64,000 nt of DNA from CAWACP01 sp963832965 (GTDB lineage: Bacteria; Acidobacteriota; Terriglobia; Bryobacterales; Bryobacteraceae). Below the pieces are notes generated by a model. That model saw only the letters and a list, made by a program, of their open reading frames with translations, was not told the DNA's origin and did not search any database. Below are positions 1-10,037 of this stretch, one piece after another (position 1 is the first letter of the stretch; every line of letters begins with the position of its first letter). The translations under genes and the position numbers were made by a program. The stretch spans positions 1,054,001-1,118,000 of the forward strand of contig CAWHVW010000003.1 in the NCBI GenBank assembly GCA_963832965.1, written 5' to 3'.

Positions 1-3
1 GTC

Positions 4-216
4 TCAGAGTAGTTCGACGATGGATTCGATCATGATCGACCGCATGTGCGCAACCTGAGTGAGGATGCCGTTGAGTGTACCGGGCTTCAACGGCTGAGGG
101 ACCGTAATCGTGTGAGTTGGAGGTCCCGCATTTCGCAGCCTGACGTGGCTGCCCCTTTGGCGTATCACCACATAGCCGAGGCGCTCAAGTGCGCGGATCA
201 GCCGGTCTGCTGGCAC
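4..216 (-). CDS. hicA: HicA-family mRNA interferase toxin
   Basis: Encodes a 70-aa protein matching the HicA (YcfA) fold: an N-terminal helix (RLIRALERLGY), a central strand with the family signature GSHVRLRN and a C-terminal helix. HicA toxins are double-stranded-RNA-binding-like ribonucleases that cleave mRNA; the histidine of GSH is the expected catalytic residue. The start is GTG at 216; no ATG lies upstream before an in-frame stop. The frame stays open for 13 codons upstream, and that stretch (TPRG before the GTG) also resembles HicA N-termini, so the true start could be a little earlier. It follows hicB (stop at 251) on the same strand, so the order is antitoxin then toxin. The product is complete within the window. 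Confidence 0.85.
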   Translation of the reverse strand: MPADRLIRALERLGYVVIRQRGSHVRLRNAGPPTHTITVPQPLKPGTLNGILTQVAHMRSIMIESIVELL

Positions 217-250
217 GCCGCGCGGCGTTCTCGTGCGGCTTCGACTGGTA

Positions 251-445
251 TTAGCTCATCCTTAACGAATGCAGTTGCACCATGCGAGGGCGGACGATGT
301 CGTCTTCGAAGTGCAGCGATACCGCCTCAACCACGTTCTTGCGGAGTTCCTCCCAGCTATCCGCTTCGGTAAAAATGGAGTGGCCAAGTGCCCGAGCGTA
401 ATAGCCGCCGTCCTCCGCATCACGGATCTCAAAGATTAGCTCCAT
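251..445 (-). CDS. hicB: HicB-like antitoxin (short form)
   Basis: A 64-aa HicB-like domain. The segment EIRDAEDGGYYARALGHSI, followed by a helix (SWEELRKNVVEAVSLHF), is the partial RNase-H-like fold that HicB uses to mask HicA. ATG at 445 is chosen over the longer reading frame starting at 529, because homology-like sequence begins at MELIFEIRD. There is no C-terminal DNA-binding extension, so autoregulation may be weak or need another factor. It is immediately upstream of hicA on the same strand (34-nt gap), forming a standard two-gene toxin-antitoxin module at the window edge. Between 446 and 665 no convincing gene was seen. Confidence 0.8.
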   Translation of the reverse strand: MELIFEIRDAEDGGYYARALGHSIFTEADSWEELRKNVVEAVSLHFEDDIVRPRMVQLHSLRMS

Positions 446-665
446 GCCCAATAGGATAGCCGAGCGCGCAGTGACGGAACGTCCGCAGGCGATGCCGCCA
501 GCTCTTCTCTCCCAAAGGGGGCCAGCCATCCTTGAATCCCAGAGCCTTCACGTATTCAAGGATGAGCTTTGCCAACTCCATATGGATCCGACTGCACAGC
601 ATTGGGAACGTAAGCCGAAGGACCAACACTCCGTCATCCCGCCACTCTGCTGCATCCTATAAGAC

Positions 666-2888
<2,223 letters not shown>

Positions 2889-2914
2889 CGCGGCATGCTA
2901 AGCTGGCGTCGATC

Positions 2915-4105
2915 ATGACTCGACGATTCCTGTTGTGGATGGCGCTGCTCCCCGCCCTGTGGGGCCAGCAGGAACCGCGGCGCCCGTATGTGGTGCTGGT
3001 TTCCCTCGATGGTTTCCGTCACGACTATGCTCAGCGCTACGGCGCGAACAACCTGCTGGCTCTCGCGAAGGCGGGCGCATCCGCCGAGTTGATCCCCTCG
3101 TTCCCCAGCATCACCTTTCCAAACCACATCAGCATCGTCACCGGCCTGTATCCGGAGCATCATGGCATTGTCGCCAACACCTTCTTCGATCCCGCGCGCA
3201 ACCTGGAGTACACCATGCGGCACAGCGCCACGGATGGTTCCTGGTATACCGCGAAGCCGCTCTGGGTGCTGGCCGAGGAACAGAAAGTGAAATCCGCGGC
3301 GATGTTCTGGCCCACGAGCGATGCGGAGATCGACGGCGTGCGCCCTTCCTACTGGTTTCGCTACGACGGCAAGGTCCCCGACGAGGAGCGCGTCGCGCGG
3401 GTGGTCGGCTGGCTGAAGTTGCCGGAGAAAGACCGGCCGCACTTCATCACGCTGTATTTTTCCGACACCGACAGCGCGGGGCACGAGTTTGGTCCGGAAT
3501 CGACTGAAACCGAGAAGGCCGCGCAGCGCGTGGACGGGCTGATCGGCGGATTGTGGAAAGAGATCCAGGCCCTGCCCCTGCCGGTGAACCTGATAGTAGT
3601 GTCGGATCACGGCATGCAAGCAGTGCAAGGCGTGGTGAACCTGAGCGACTACGCGGATCTGAGCCATGTGCGGGTGGAGAGCGGAGGCCCATTCGCGTTG
3701 TTATACGCGCCGGACGCGGCGGTCGCGGAGCAGACGTACCGGGCGTTGAAGGGAAAAAGCCCGAAGTTCGATGTGTACCGCCGCCGGGAGACTCCACCGC
3801 GATGGCATTACTCGGACAACGAACGGATTGGGGATCTGGTGGTGATCGCGAACGAACCGGTGTTGCTGGTGACCGCCGCGCCGGCCAACCCCGTGGAGAA
3901 GGGCGCGCACGGGTACGATCCGGCGCAGTTCCGCACTATGCATGCCATCTTCTACGCCGCCGGGCCAAACGTGCGCGCGGGCGTCCGGCTGGAGCCGTTC
4001 GAGAACGTGGAGATCGCGCCGTTTATCGCCAAGATTCTGGGGCTGACGGTGCCCCCGGGTCTGGACGGATCCGGGAAGGCGCTCGAGCCGGCACTGCGGC
4101 AGTGA
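2915..4105 (+). CDS. Secreted nucleotide pyrophosphatase/phosphodiesterase-family protein
   Basis: A 396-aa member of the alkaline-phosphatase superfamily, type I phosphodiesterase/nucleotide pyrophosphatase branch. A short signal peptide (RRFLLWMALLPALWG) precedes the metal-binding SLDGFR (Asp32) and the nucleophile motif SITFPNH (Thr67). Further metal ligands are seen in FSDTDSAGHEFGP and VVSDHGM, with a late His in GAHGYDP. The length is normal for bacterial NPP enzymes. It probably acts in the periplasm, hydrolysing phosphodiester or pyrophosphate bonds; the substrate cannot be told from sequence. It starts 26 nt after the copper ATPase stop and may be cotranscribed, though no functional link is obvious. 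ATG at 2915. Confidence 0.85.
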   Translation: MTRRFLLWMALLPALWGQQEPRRPYVVLVSLDGFRHDYAQRYGANNLLALAKAGASAELIPSFPSITFPNHISIVTGLYPEHHGIVANTFFDPARNLEYTMRHSATDGSWYTAKPLWVLAEEQKVKSAAMFWPTSDAEIDGVRPSYWFRYDGKVPDEERVARVVGWLKLPEKDRPHFITLYFSDTDSAGHEFGPESTETEKAAQRVDGLIGGLWKEIQALPLPVNLIVVSDHGMQAVQGVVNLSDYADLSHVRVESGGPFALLYAPDAAVAEQTYRALKGKSPKFDVYRRRETPPRWHYSDNERIGDLVVIANEPVLLVTAAPANPVEKGAHGYDPAQFRTMHAIFYAAGPNVRAGVRLEPFENVEIAPFIAKILGLTVPPGLDGSGKALEPALRQ

Positions 4106-4114
4106 GCAGAGAGT

Positions 4115-4276
4115 TCAGGACTCTACTTCGAGACACAGCTCGACGGCCTCGTGAATGCGCTGGGTAACCTCATCCAGAGACCGCCCCTGCGTGTGGCATC
4201 CAGGGAGTTGCGGAACAGAGGCGACATAGAAGCCCTCTTCATCGCGCTCAATCACCAGATCCAACTGTCGATGCAA
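4115..4276 (-). CDS. Lone HicB-like antitoxin, probable TTG start
   Basis: On the minus strand a 53-aa frame reads LDLVIERDEEGFYVASVPQ followed by LPGCHTQGRSLDEVTQRI, the typical HicB first strand, GFYVASVPQLPGCHTQG turn and helix. No ATG is available; TTG at 4276 is the only plausible start, and a TAG stop lies eight codons upstream. No hicA follows: the next gene downstream is the convergent phosphodiesterase gene, ending 10 nt away. It is either a solitary antitoxin or the surviving half of a decayed hicAB pair. This is a second HicB within 4 kb of the first, and the two sequences differ clearly. Confidence 0.6.
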   Translation of the reverse strand: MHRQLDLVIERDEEGFYVASVPQLPGCHTQGRSLDEVTQRIHEAVELCLEVES

Positions 4277-4314
4277 TCGGGAATAACCTCGGCACCAATT
4301 CTACAGCATCGATC

Positions 4315-4359
4315 TGAAGTGGGGCAGGGCCGTGCCCTGCGCGGGGCTCTCAGCCCCGC
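4315..4359. repeat. REP-like palindromic intergenic repeat, copy 1
   Basis: Two successive GC-rich palindromes: GGGGCAGGGCCGTGCCCTGC, then GCGGGGCTCTCAGCCCCGC. Related copies lie at 29481, 34334 and 61595, always between genes. It separates the lone hicB from murC and could also act as a bidirectional transcription barrier. Confidence 0.7.
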
Positions 4360-4416
4360 CCGAGCTTTAACAGCACTTGACGCCAGCCCTCAAAGCCGAA
4401 ACAATACATAGGTAAA

Positions 4417-5798
4417 GTGTTTTTACGCCGGCAACACCTGCACTTCACGGGCATCGGCGGGATCGGCATGAGCGGAATTGCCGAGGTGCTGCTGAATCTC
4501 GGCTATCAGATCAGCGGGTCGGACCTGCGGCTCAGCCCCATCACCGAACGCCTCACCACGCTCGGCGCCACCGTCCATGAGGGCCACCGCGCCGCCAACA
4601 TCAACGGCGCGCGCGTGCTGGTGATCAGCTCCGCGGTCGACGGAACCAATCCCGAAGTCGTTGAAGCGCGGCGGCTGGGCATCCCGGTAATCGCGCGCGG
4701 CGAGTTGCTGGCTGAGTTGATGCGTTTGAAGTTCGGCGTCGCCGTGGCCGGCAGCCATGGAAAAACCACCACCACCTCGATGACCGCCGCCATTCTCAAT
4801 CACGCCGGACTCGACCCCACCGTGGTCGTTGGCGGCCGAACCGCCACCATGGGCGGCAGCAACGCGCGCGTGGGCAAGAGCGATCTGCTCGTAGTCGAGT
4901 CCGATGAAAGCGACGGCTCCTTCCTCAAGCTGGCGCCGATTCTGGCGGTGGTCACCAACATCGACCGCGAACATCTTGACCATTACCCCGATATCGAGGC
5001 CATCCGCGCCGCGTTTCTCGAATTCGTCAACAAGGTTCCGTTCTACGGCGCGGCCATCTCTGTCTCGACGACGAAAACGTGCAGACAGATTCTGCCGCGC
5101 ATCAACCGGCGCGCCATCACCTATGGCGAAAGCCCGCAGGCGCAGTTGCAGGTGCACGGACCAGGCCTGCGCTCATCTTTCCAGCCGATTCTCCGTGCGC
5201 GGTCCCGATGGCGATCTCGGCGAGTTTCACCTGAACGTCCCCGGTTTCCACAACGTGCTGAACGCTATCGCGGCGCTGGCCGTCGGTCTGGAACTGGGCG
5301 TCGAAGTGGAAAAAGCGCGCCAGGCGCTCGACCAATACAGCGGCGTGGACCGGCGCTTCCAGCGGCGCGGCAAAGAAGGGCGTCACCGTGGTGGACGATT
5401 ACGGCCACCACCCCACGGAGATTCGCGCCACCCTCGCGGCCGCCCGACAGTGCGACTACACGCGCATGCTAGTCATCTTCCAGCCGCACCGCTACACCCG
5501 CACGCAGCATCTGCTCGACGAATTCGCGCGCTCGTTTCATCAGGCCGACGGCGTGTTCCTGCTGGACATCTACGCGGCGTCGGAGAAGCCCATCGAAGGC
5601 GTCACGGCCGAAGCGCTGGCGGAACGCATCCGTCAATTCGGTCACCGCTGGCGTGGAGTATTCGGGTACCATCGGCAAAGCGGTGGATGCCGTCTGCAGC
5701 AGTGGCGCAGCCGAGGCGATCTGGTTTTGACGCTCGGCGCGGGGAACGTCTGGCAGGCGGGAGATCGTCTGCTGGAACGCTTGAAGGGAGGCGAGTGA
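4417..5798 (+). pseudogene. murC: UDP-N-acetylmuramate--L-alanine ligase, interrupted by four apparent frameshifts
   Basis: MurC joins L-alanine to UDP-MurNAc in peptidoglycan synthesis. The reading begins at GTG 4417 with the nucleotide-binding GIGGIGMSGIAEVL, then the ATP loop GSHGKTTTTSM and NIDREHLDHY. Near 5180 homology moves to another frame (GELGEF-like GDLGEFHLNVPG, HNVLNAIAALAVG), near 5385 to a third (VDDYGHHPTEI, FQPHRYTRT), near 5645 it shifts again (VEYSGTIGKAVDAV), and near 5715 it returns (LVLTLGAGN). All MurC motifs survive in order and the total span suits a full enzyme of about 455 aa. An essential gene with four compensating frame changes is more likely to reflect base-calling errors than true decay. 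ftsQ follows within 3 nt. Confidence 0.85.
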
Positions 5799-5800
5799 TC

Positions 5801-6634
5801 ATGGCCTCTGCCAGTGGCTCGAACAAAAAGGAACGCAGAGCGTCGACGCTGCGCATGGTCCGCTATGGATTGCTGGGCGTGGCCATCGTCATTCTGCTGG
5901 CCGGCGCCATTTACGGCGCGCAGCGCGTGGAGAATTTCCTGATCGAGGATGCGCGGTTCGCGTTGCCTCCTCCGTCCGAGTACGGCCAGGAGAGTCCGAA
6001 CCTGCACCTTTCCGGCGTGAAATGGTCTTCGCGCGCGGAAATTCTGCGCGTGTTCCAGCCCGATTTCAACCGCAGCGTTTACCTGCTGCCTCTGGCCGAA
6101 CGGCGCAACGAATTGCTGCGCATGAGCTGGGTGCAGGACGCGTCCGTCCGGCGCATCTGGCCCAATGAGCTGGACGTGCGCATTGAGGAGCGCCAGCCCG
6201 TGGCGTTCCTGCAGATCCCCTTCGGGGAGATGTCGCGGTACGCGCTCATCGACGCCGACGGCGTCATTCTGGAGCAGCCCGCCCGCGCCCGCTTCGACCT
6301 TCCGGTGATCTCCGGCCTGAACCCCGGCGCGCCCATTCAGGACCGCGCGCTGCGCGTGCATCGCATGCAGCAACTCACCAGAGACCTGGGCGCGCTGGAA
6401 TCCGGCGTGTCCGAAATCGACGTCACCGATCTCGACAACCTGAAGGTGCGCGAAAAGATTCAGAACCAGACCGTGCTGCTGGACCTCGGCGATCACAACT
6501 TCGCCAGCCGCATGCAGACCTTCGTCGATCAGTTCCCGAACATCCGCCATCGCCTGCCCGCGGCGGCGGAACTGGATCTGCGCATCGACGACCAGATTAT
6601 CGCCGTGTCCCAGAACGCCGGTGGAGGCCAATAA
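5801..6634 (+). CDS. ftsQ: Cell division protein FtsQ
   Basis: A 277-aa bitopic membrane protein of the divisome. It has a short basic cytoplasmic tail, one transmembrane helix (YGLLGVAIVILLAGAIYGA, about residues 23-41), a POTRA domain (LSGVKWSSRAEILRVF ... MSWVQDASVRRIWPNELDV) and the FtsQ beta domain (YALIDADGVIL ... DLPVISGL). FtsQ bridges early and late division proteins through FtsL/FtsB. ATG at 5801 is preferred; a GTG at 5795 overlaps the murC stop and is possible. Order murC-ftsQ-ftsA-ftsZ is a compact dcw segment; murB and ddl, often found between murC and ftsQ, are absent. Confidence 0.9.
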   Translation: MASASGSNKKERRASTLRMVRYGLLGVAIVILLAGAIYGAQRVENFLIEDARFALPPPSEYGQESPNLHLSGVKWSSRAEILRVFQPDFNRSVYLLPLAERRNELLRMSWVQDASVRRIWPNELDVRIEERQPVAFLQIPFGEMSRYALIDADGVILEQPARARFDLPVISGLNPGAPIQDRALRVHRMQQLTRDLGALESGVSEIDVTDLDNLKVREKIQNQTVLLDLGDHNFASRMQTFVDQFPNIRHRLPAAAELDLRIDDQIIAVSQNAGGGQ

Positions 6635-6639
6635 CGATA

Positions 6640-7839
6640 ATGAGCAACAAGCCACTCTACGTTGCCGGGCTGGATGCGGGGGGACGGCGTACGCGGTGCG
6701 TCATTGGCGTGGTGGAGGAGGGGCGTCTCCGCTACCTGGGCCATGGCGACGTGGATTCGGCGGGCTGGAGCCGGGACCGCTTGTCCGACCCCGCCCTGCT
6801 CACCATCTGCATCGGCGCCGCCGTCCGCGAGGCTGAAAAGAAGGCCGGCGTCACCGTGGAAGGCATGGTTGTGGGCGTGGGCGGCGAAGGCGTCCTCGGC
6901 TTCGACAACAGCGGAGCTTATGAGTTCAACCGCCCGCGGCCGGTGACCCGCGAGCAGATCAACTTCGCGCTCGAGCGCGCCGCCAGTGTCCGTCTGGACG
7001 ACGACCGCTGCCTGCTGCAGATCTGCCCGCAGGATTTCACCGTGGACGGTCGTGCCGGCTGCCAGAATCCGAACGGGGCCACCTGCACGCGCCTCGAAGC
7101 GAACGTTCACGTCATCACCACATGGAAGCACGAGCACAATGCCCTGGTGAACGCCGTCCATCAGGCCCACTATGCCGTGGAGGAGACCGCTTACGAGCCC
7201 ATGGCCGCCGCCTACGCCGCCATCCTCGCCGAAGACCGTACGCGCGGCGTGGCGCTGGTGGATATTGGCTGCGATTCCACCGACATGGTGGTCTACGAGG
7301 GCGAATCGCTGGTGCTGGCGAAGAGCCTTCCCATCTCCGCCGATCACTTCACGCGCGATGTCGCGTGGGTGCTCAAGGTGTCGTATGAAGACGCCGAGCG
7401 GATCAAACGCGAATACGGCTGCGCCATCCTCGGCCTCACCGCCGACAACAGCCTGATCGAGGTGCCATCGCCGGAGGGTCGCGTGCCGCGCGAGGCGCCG
7501 CGCCGGGTGCTCAATGAAATTCTCGAAGCGCGCGCTGAAGAGCTGTTTCAGTTTGTGAAGGAAGCGCTCAGCTCGGTGGGCATGGAGCAGAATTTGCTGG
7601 AGGGCGTGGTGCTCACCGGCGGCGGCGCGCTGCTCACCGGAATATGCGATATGGCCGAGCGCGTTCTCAACGTGCCCGCGCGGCTGGGGCTGGCCATCGG
7701 AATGGAGAACTGGCCCGACGAAACCAACAACGCCGCGTGGACCGCCGCGGCCGGGCTGTGCATGTACTCCGCGCGTCTGAAGCTGAAGCGCGAGTGGAAA
7801 CGAAAGGCGCCAGGACTTATCGGGCTGGTGCTGCGATAA
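6640..7839 (+). CDS. ftsA: Cell division protein FtsA (actin-like membrane tether)
   Basis: A 399-aa actin-family ATPase that anchors FtsZ to the membrane. The N-terminal phosphate loop (VAGLDAGGRRTRCVIGVV) is followed by the SHS2/1C region (NRPRPVTREQINFALERA), phosphate-2 (ALVDIGCDSTDMVVYEGE) and the adenosine motif (VVLTGGGALLTGI). The C-terminus ends in a basic, amphipathic stretch (KLKREWKRKAPGLIGLVLR) suited to membrane targeting. It starts at ATG 6640, five nt after the ftsQ stop. A tandem 35-nt direct repeat occupies most of the gap to ftsZ. Confidence 0.93.
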   Translation: MSNKPLYVAGLDAGGRRTRCVIGVVEEGRLRYLGHGDVDSAGWSRDRLSDPALLTICIGAAVREAEKKAGVTVEGMVVGVGGEGVLGFDNSGAYEFNRPRPVTREQINFALERAASVRLDDDRCLLQICPQDFTVDGRAGCQNPNGATCTRLEANVHVITTWKHEHNALVNAVHQAHYAVEETAYEPMAAAYAAILAEDRTRGVALVDIGCDSTDMVVYEGESLVLAKSLPISADHFTRDVAWVLKVSYEDAERIKREYGCAILGLTADNSLIEVPSPEGRVPREAPRRVLNEILEARAEELFQFVKEALSSVGMEQNLLEGVVLTGGGALLTGICDMAERVLNVPARLGLAIGMENWPDETNNAAWTAAAGLCMYSARLKLKREWKRKAPGLIGLVLR

Positions 7840-7913
7840 CCGAACCGCGAGAGTGATCGAGCGGAAGTGGATCAGAAGTAACCGAACCGCGAGAGTGATC
7901 GAGCGGAAGTGGA
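7837..7913 (+). repeat. Two tandem 35-nt direct repeats between ftsA and ftsZ
   Basis: A 35-nt unit that includes CCGAACCGCGAGAGTGATCG and extends into GCGGAAGTGGA occurs at 7837-7871 and again, identically, at 7879-7913 (period 42 nt). The first copy begins inside the ftsA stop codon. The core matches a dispersed motif also found at 10862-10888 and, inverted, at 54682-54708. The ftsZ Shine-Dalgarno (GGGAGGA) follows directly. Confidence 0.9.
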
Positions 7914-7933
7914 ATCAACCGGGAGGATCAGAA

Positions 7934-9187
7934 ATGGAAGGGCTGAAATTCGCTATTCAGGATGAAATTCCGACGGGCACGAAGATCAAGGTGATCGGCG
8001 TGGGCGGCGGCGGCTCCAACGCAGTGGCTCGCATGATCAGCGAGGGGCTCTCCGGCGTCGAGTTCCACATTCTCAACACCGACGCGCAGGCGCTCAACGC
8101 CTCGCTGGCGCCCAATAAGCTGGCCATCGGGACCAAGATCACCAACGGCCTGGGCGCGGGCGCCGATCCCGGCACCGGCAGGCAGGCCGCGCTGGAGGAC
8201 ACCGAGCGCATCATTGAAATTCTGGAAGGCGCCGACATGGTGTTCGTCACCGCCGGGCTGGGCGGCGGCACGGGCACTGGAGCCGCGCCCGTGGTGGCGT
8301 CGCTGGCGCGCGAGATGGGCGCCCTCACCGTGGCCGTGGTCACGCGTCCGTTCGCCTTCGAAGGGCCGCGGCGCATGAAGCAGGCCGAAAAGGGACTCGC
8401 GGAGCTGGCCTCCACCGTGGATACGGTCCTCTCCATCCCCAATGACCGTCTGCTGGAACTGGTCCCCAAAGGCACCAGCTTCTTCGAAGCGTTCAAGCTG
8501 GCCGACGACGTGCTGCGCCAGGCCGTACAGGGGATCTCCGACATTATCACCACGCCGGGCCTGATCAACCGCGATTTTTCCGATATCCGCGCCATCATGC
8601 TGGGCATGGGCTACGCCATGATGGGCACCGCCACCTGCCGCGGCGAACGCGCTCCCGTGGAAGCGGCGCGCCAGGCCATCAGCAGTCCGCTGCTGGAGGA
8701 AGGCGGCGTGAAGGGCGCGCGCGGCGTGCTCATCAACATCACCGCGTCCAGCCATCTGAGCCTGCACGACGTGAACGAAGCCTGCTCGCTCATCCGCGGC
8801 GCCACTACGAATGAGGACGTGCAGATCAACTTCGGCGTCGTGCTCGACGAGGACATGGAAGACGAAGTGAAGATCACCGTGATCGCCACCGGCTTCCAGC
8901 GCGACAACCTGCCCACCATCGCCCGGCCCGCGACAGCCGCGGTAATTGTCGAAGCGGCGCCGGAGCCTCCCCGGCCGGTGGAGCCGGAATTCTCCACGTT
9001 TCCGTTCGTCACCGAACCGGAGCCAGAGCCCGAGCCGGTGATGGAAGCGATGGCCGAACCCGAACCGGAGCCCGAGCCTCCACCGGTGGCAATGCCGCAA
9101 ATGCCCGCCGAAGAGCCGGCCCCAGCGCTATCAATGAGCGATCTCGACGTGCCCGCCTACCTCCGCAGGAGGCGCGCGCATCAGTGA
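7934..9187 (+). CDS. ftsZ: Cell division GTPase FtsZ
   Basis: A 417-aa tubulin homologue that forms the Z ring. Near the N-terminus is IKVIGVGGGGSNAVARM, then the tubulin signature GLGGGTGTGAAP, the T7-loop region (NRDFSDIRAIM) and the C-terminal GTPase-activating domain. An unusually acidic proline-glutamate linker (repeats of EPEPEPEP) leads to the conserved C-terminal peptide LDVPAYLRRR that binds FtsA. ATG 7934 is preceded by GGGAGGA at the right distance, so the longer frame from 7853, which translates the direct repeats, is rejected. Confidence 0.95.
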   Translation: MEGLKFAIQDEIPTGTKIKVIGVGGGGSNAVARMISEGLSGVEFHILNTDAQALNASLAPNKLAIGTKITNGLGAGADPGTGRQAALEDTERIIEILEGADMVFVTAGLGGGTGTGAAPVVASLAREMGALTVAVVTRPFAFEGPRRMKQAEKGLAELASTVDTVLSIPNDRLLELVPKGTSFFEAFKLADDVLRQAVQGISDIITTPGLINRDFSDIRAIMLGMGYAMMGTATCRGERAPVEAARQAISSPLLEEGGVKGARGVLINITASSHLSLHDVNEACSLIRGATTNEDVQINFGVVLDEDMEDEVKITVIATGFQRDNLPTIARPATAAVIVEAAPEPPRPVEPEFSTFPFVTEPEPEPEPVMEAMAEPEPEPEPPPVAMPQMPAEEPAPALSMSDLDVPAYLRRRRAHQ

Positions 9188-9210
9188 TGATTAGCGACGA
9201 GTGAAGCCGT

Positions 9211-9240
9211 TATTCGTGTGCATTCGTGTTCATTCGTGGC
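9211..9240 (+). repeat. Single arm of the ATTCGTG hairpin repeat family
   Basis: This 30-nt stretch with the core ATTCGTGTGCATTCGTG is nearly identical to the right arms of the hairpins at 23654-23731 and 25373-25449. Here only one arm is present, between the convergent ends of ftsZ and a DUF4097 gene, so it cannot fold alone. Confidence 0.85.
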
Positions 9241-9245
9241 CAGCA

Positions 9246-10037
9246 TCACTTGGTCTTGCGGATATAGATACTCCCATTGAAGCTGGTGAATTCCATCTCC
9301 GGGCCGCCGCCGTTGATGGTCCCGTACGTGGTGTGGTCCTGCTTGATGCGGTGCTTGCCGTTCTGGCTATCCTCGACTACCTTCGCCCCGTTGCGCTCCA
9401 GTTGCACATCGAAGTCGGTGTACAGTTCGCCATTGTCGGTCTTCATCTTCAGCCGCGCGCGCGTGGCCGGCGGCAAGGTCACGTTGATGTCGCCGTTTAG
9501 CGAGCTGAAGGACATGGCCTTGTCCGGCGCAACCTTCGCAAACTCTGCCGTGACGCCGCCGTTTAAAGAGTGCGCCACCGCCGAGCCGGAGATATTCGTC
9601 AGCGTGGCCTTGCCATTGGTCGCGTCCACTTCGATATCGCCGCCCACTCCGTCAATAGTGATGTCGCCGGAGATCGAGTTTGCCTTCAGGGTCGCATTCT
9701 GCTCCGGCACCGTAACAAACAGGTCGGTATCGCCGGGCGGGTTCGATGAGACGGTCACCGTGTTCTCGGATTCCTCCATCTGGATGCCGGGTTGAATGGG
9801 GATGCGATGCAGCCCGTCGGAGCGCTCCTTATGATGGCGCGTATCCTTCGTCTCCACGGTGACCACGCCAGGCGGGCCCGCCTTCACCACGATGTTCCCA
9901 TTGAGCGTATGCACCACCACCCGGCCGGGCCGCGACGGATCGCTGAACGGAATCCGTATGCCGTCCTGCGCGAAGGCGCAACCTGCCAGCGCGGCGGCGA
10001 TAACCGCGGCGGCTATAACGAATGCTGAGCTTTTCAT
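9246..10037 (-). CDS. Secreted DUF4097-type beta-strand repeat protein
   Basis: A 263-aa protein with a clear signal peptide (MKSSAFVIAAAVIAAALAGC; the Cys may be a lipobox residue). The rest is repeating short beta strands of the DUF4097 type: LNGNIVVKAG, SISGDITIDGVGGDIEVDA, SLNGDINVTLPP, SFNGSIYIRK, each with an x-N/S-G-x-I turn that would form a right-handed coil. No catalytic residue is apparent; the family is uncharacterised and often encoded beside ECF sigma factors. Its ATG overlaps the stop of the preceding DUF4097 gene by 4 nt, making it the last gene of the sigma-factor operon. Confidence 0.75.
   Translation of the reverse strand: MKSSAFVIAAAVIAAALAGCAFAQDGIRIPFSDPSRPGRVVVHTLNGNIVVKAGPPGVVTVETKDTRHHKERSDGLHRIPIQPGIQMEESENTVTVSSNPPGDTDLFVTVPEQNATLKANSISGDITIDGVGGDIEVDATNGKATLTNISGSAVAHSLNGGVTAEFAKVAPDKAMSFSSLNGDINVTLPPATRARLKMKTDNGELYTDFDVQLERNGAKVVEDSQNGKHRIKQDHTTYGTINGGGPEMEFTSFNGSIYIRKTK

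Noticed and set aside
429..629. A 66-aa minus-strand frame upstream of hicB
   Set aside because: Only the stretch MELAKLILEYVKAL looks protein-like; the rest is not convincing and no ribosome site is seen.
4151..4411. An 86-aa plus-strand frame before murC
   Set aside because: It overlaps the antisense HicB-like gene and the REP-like repeat and resembles no protein.
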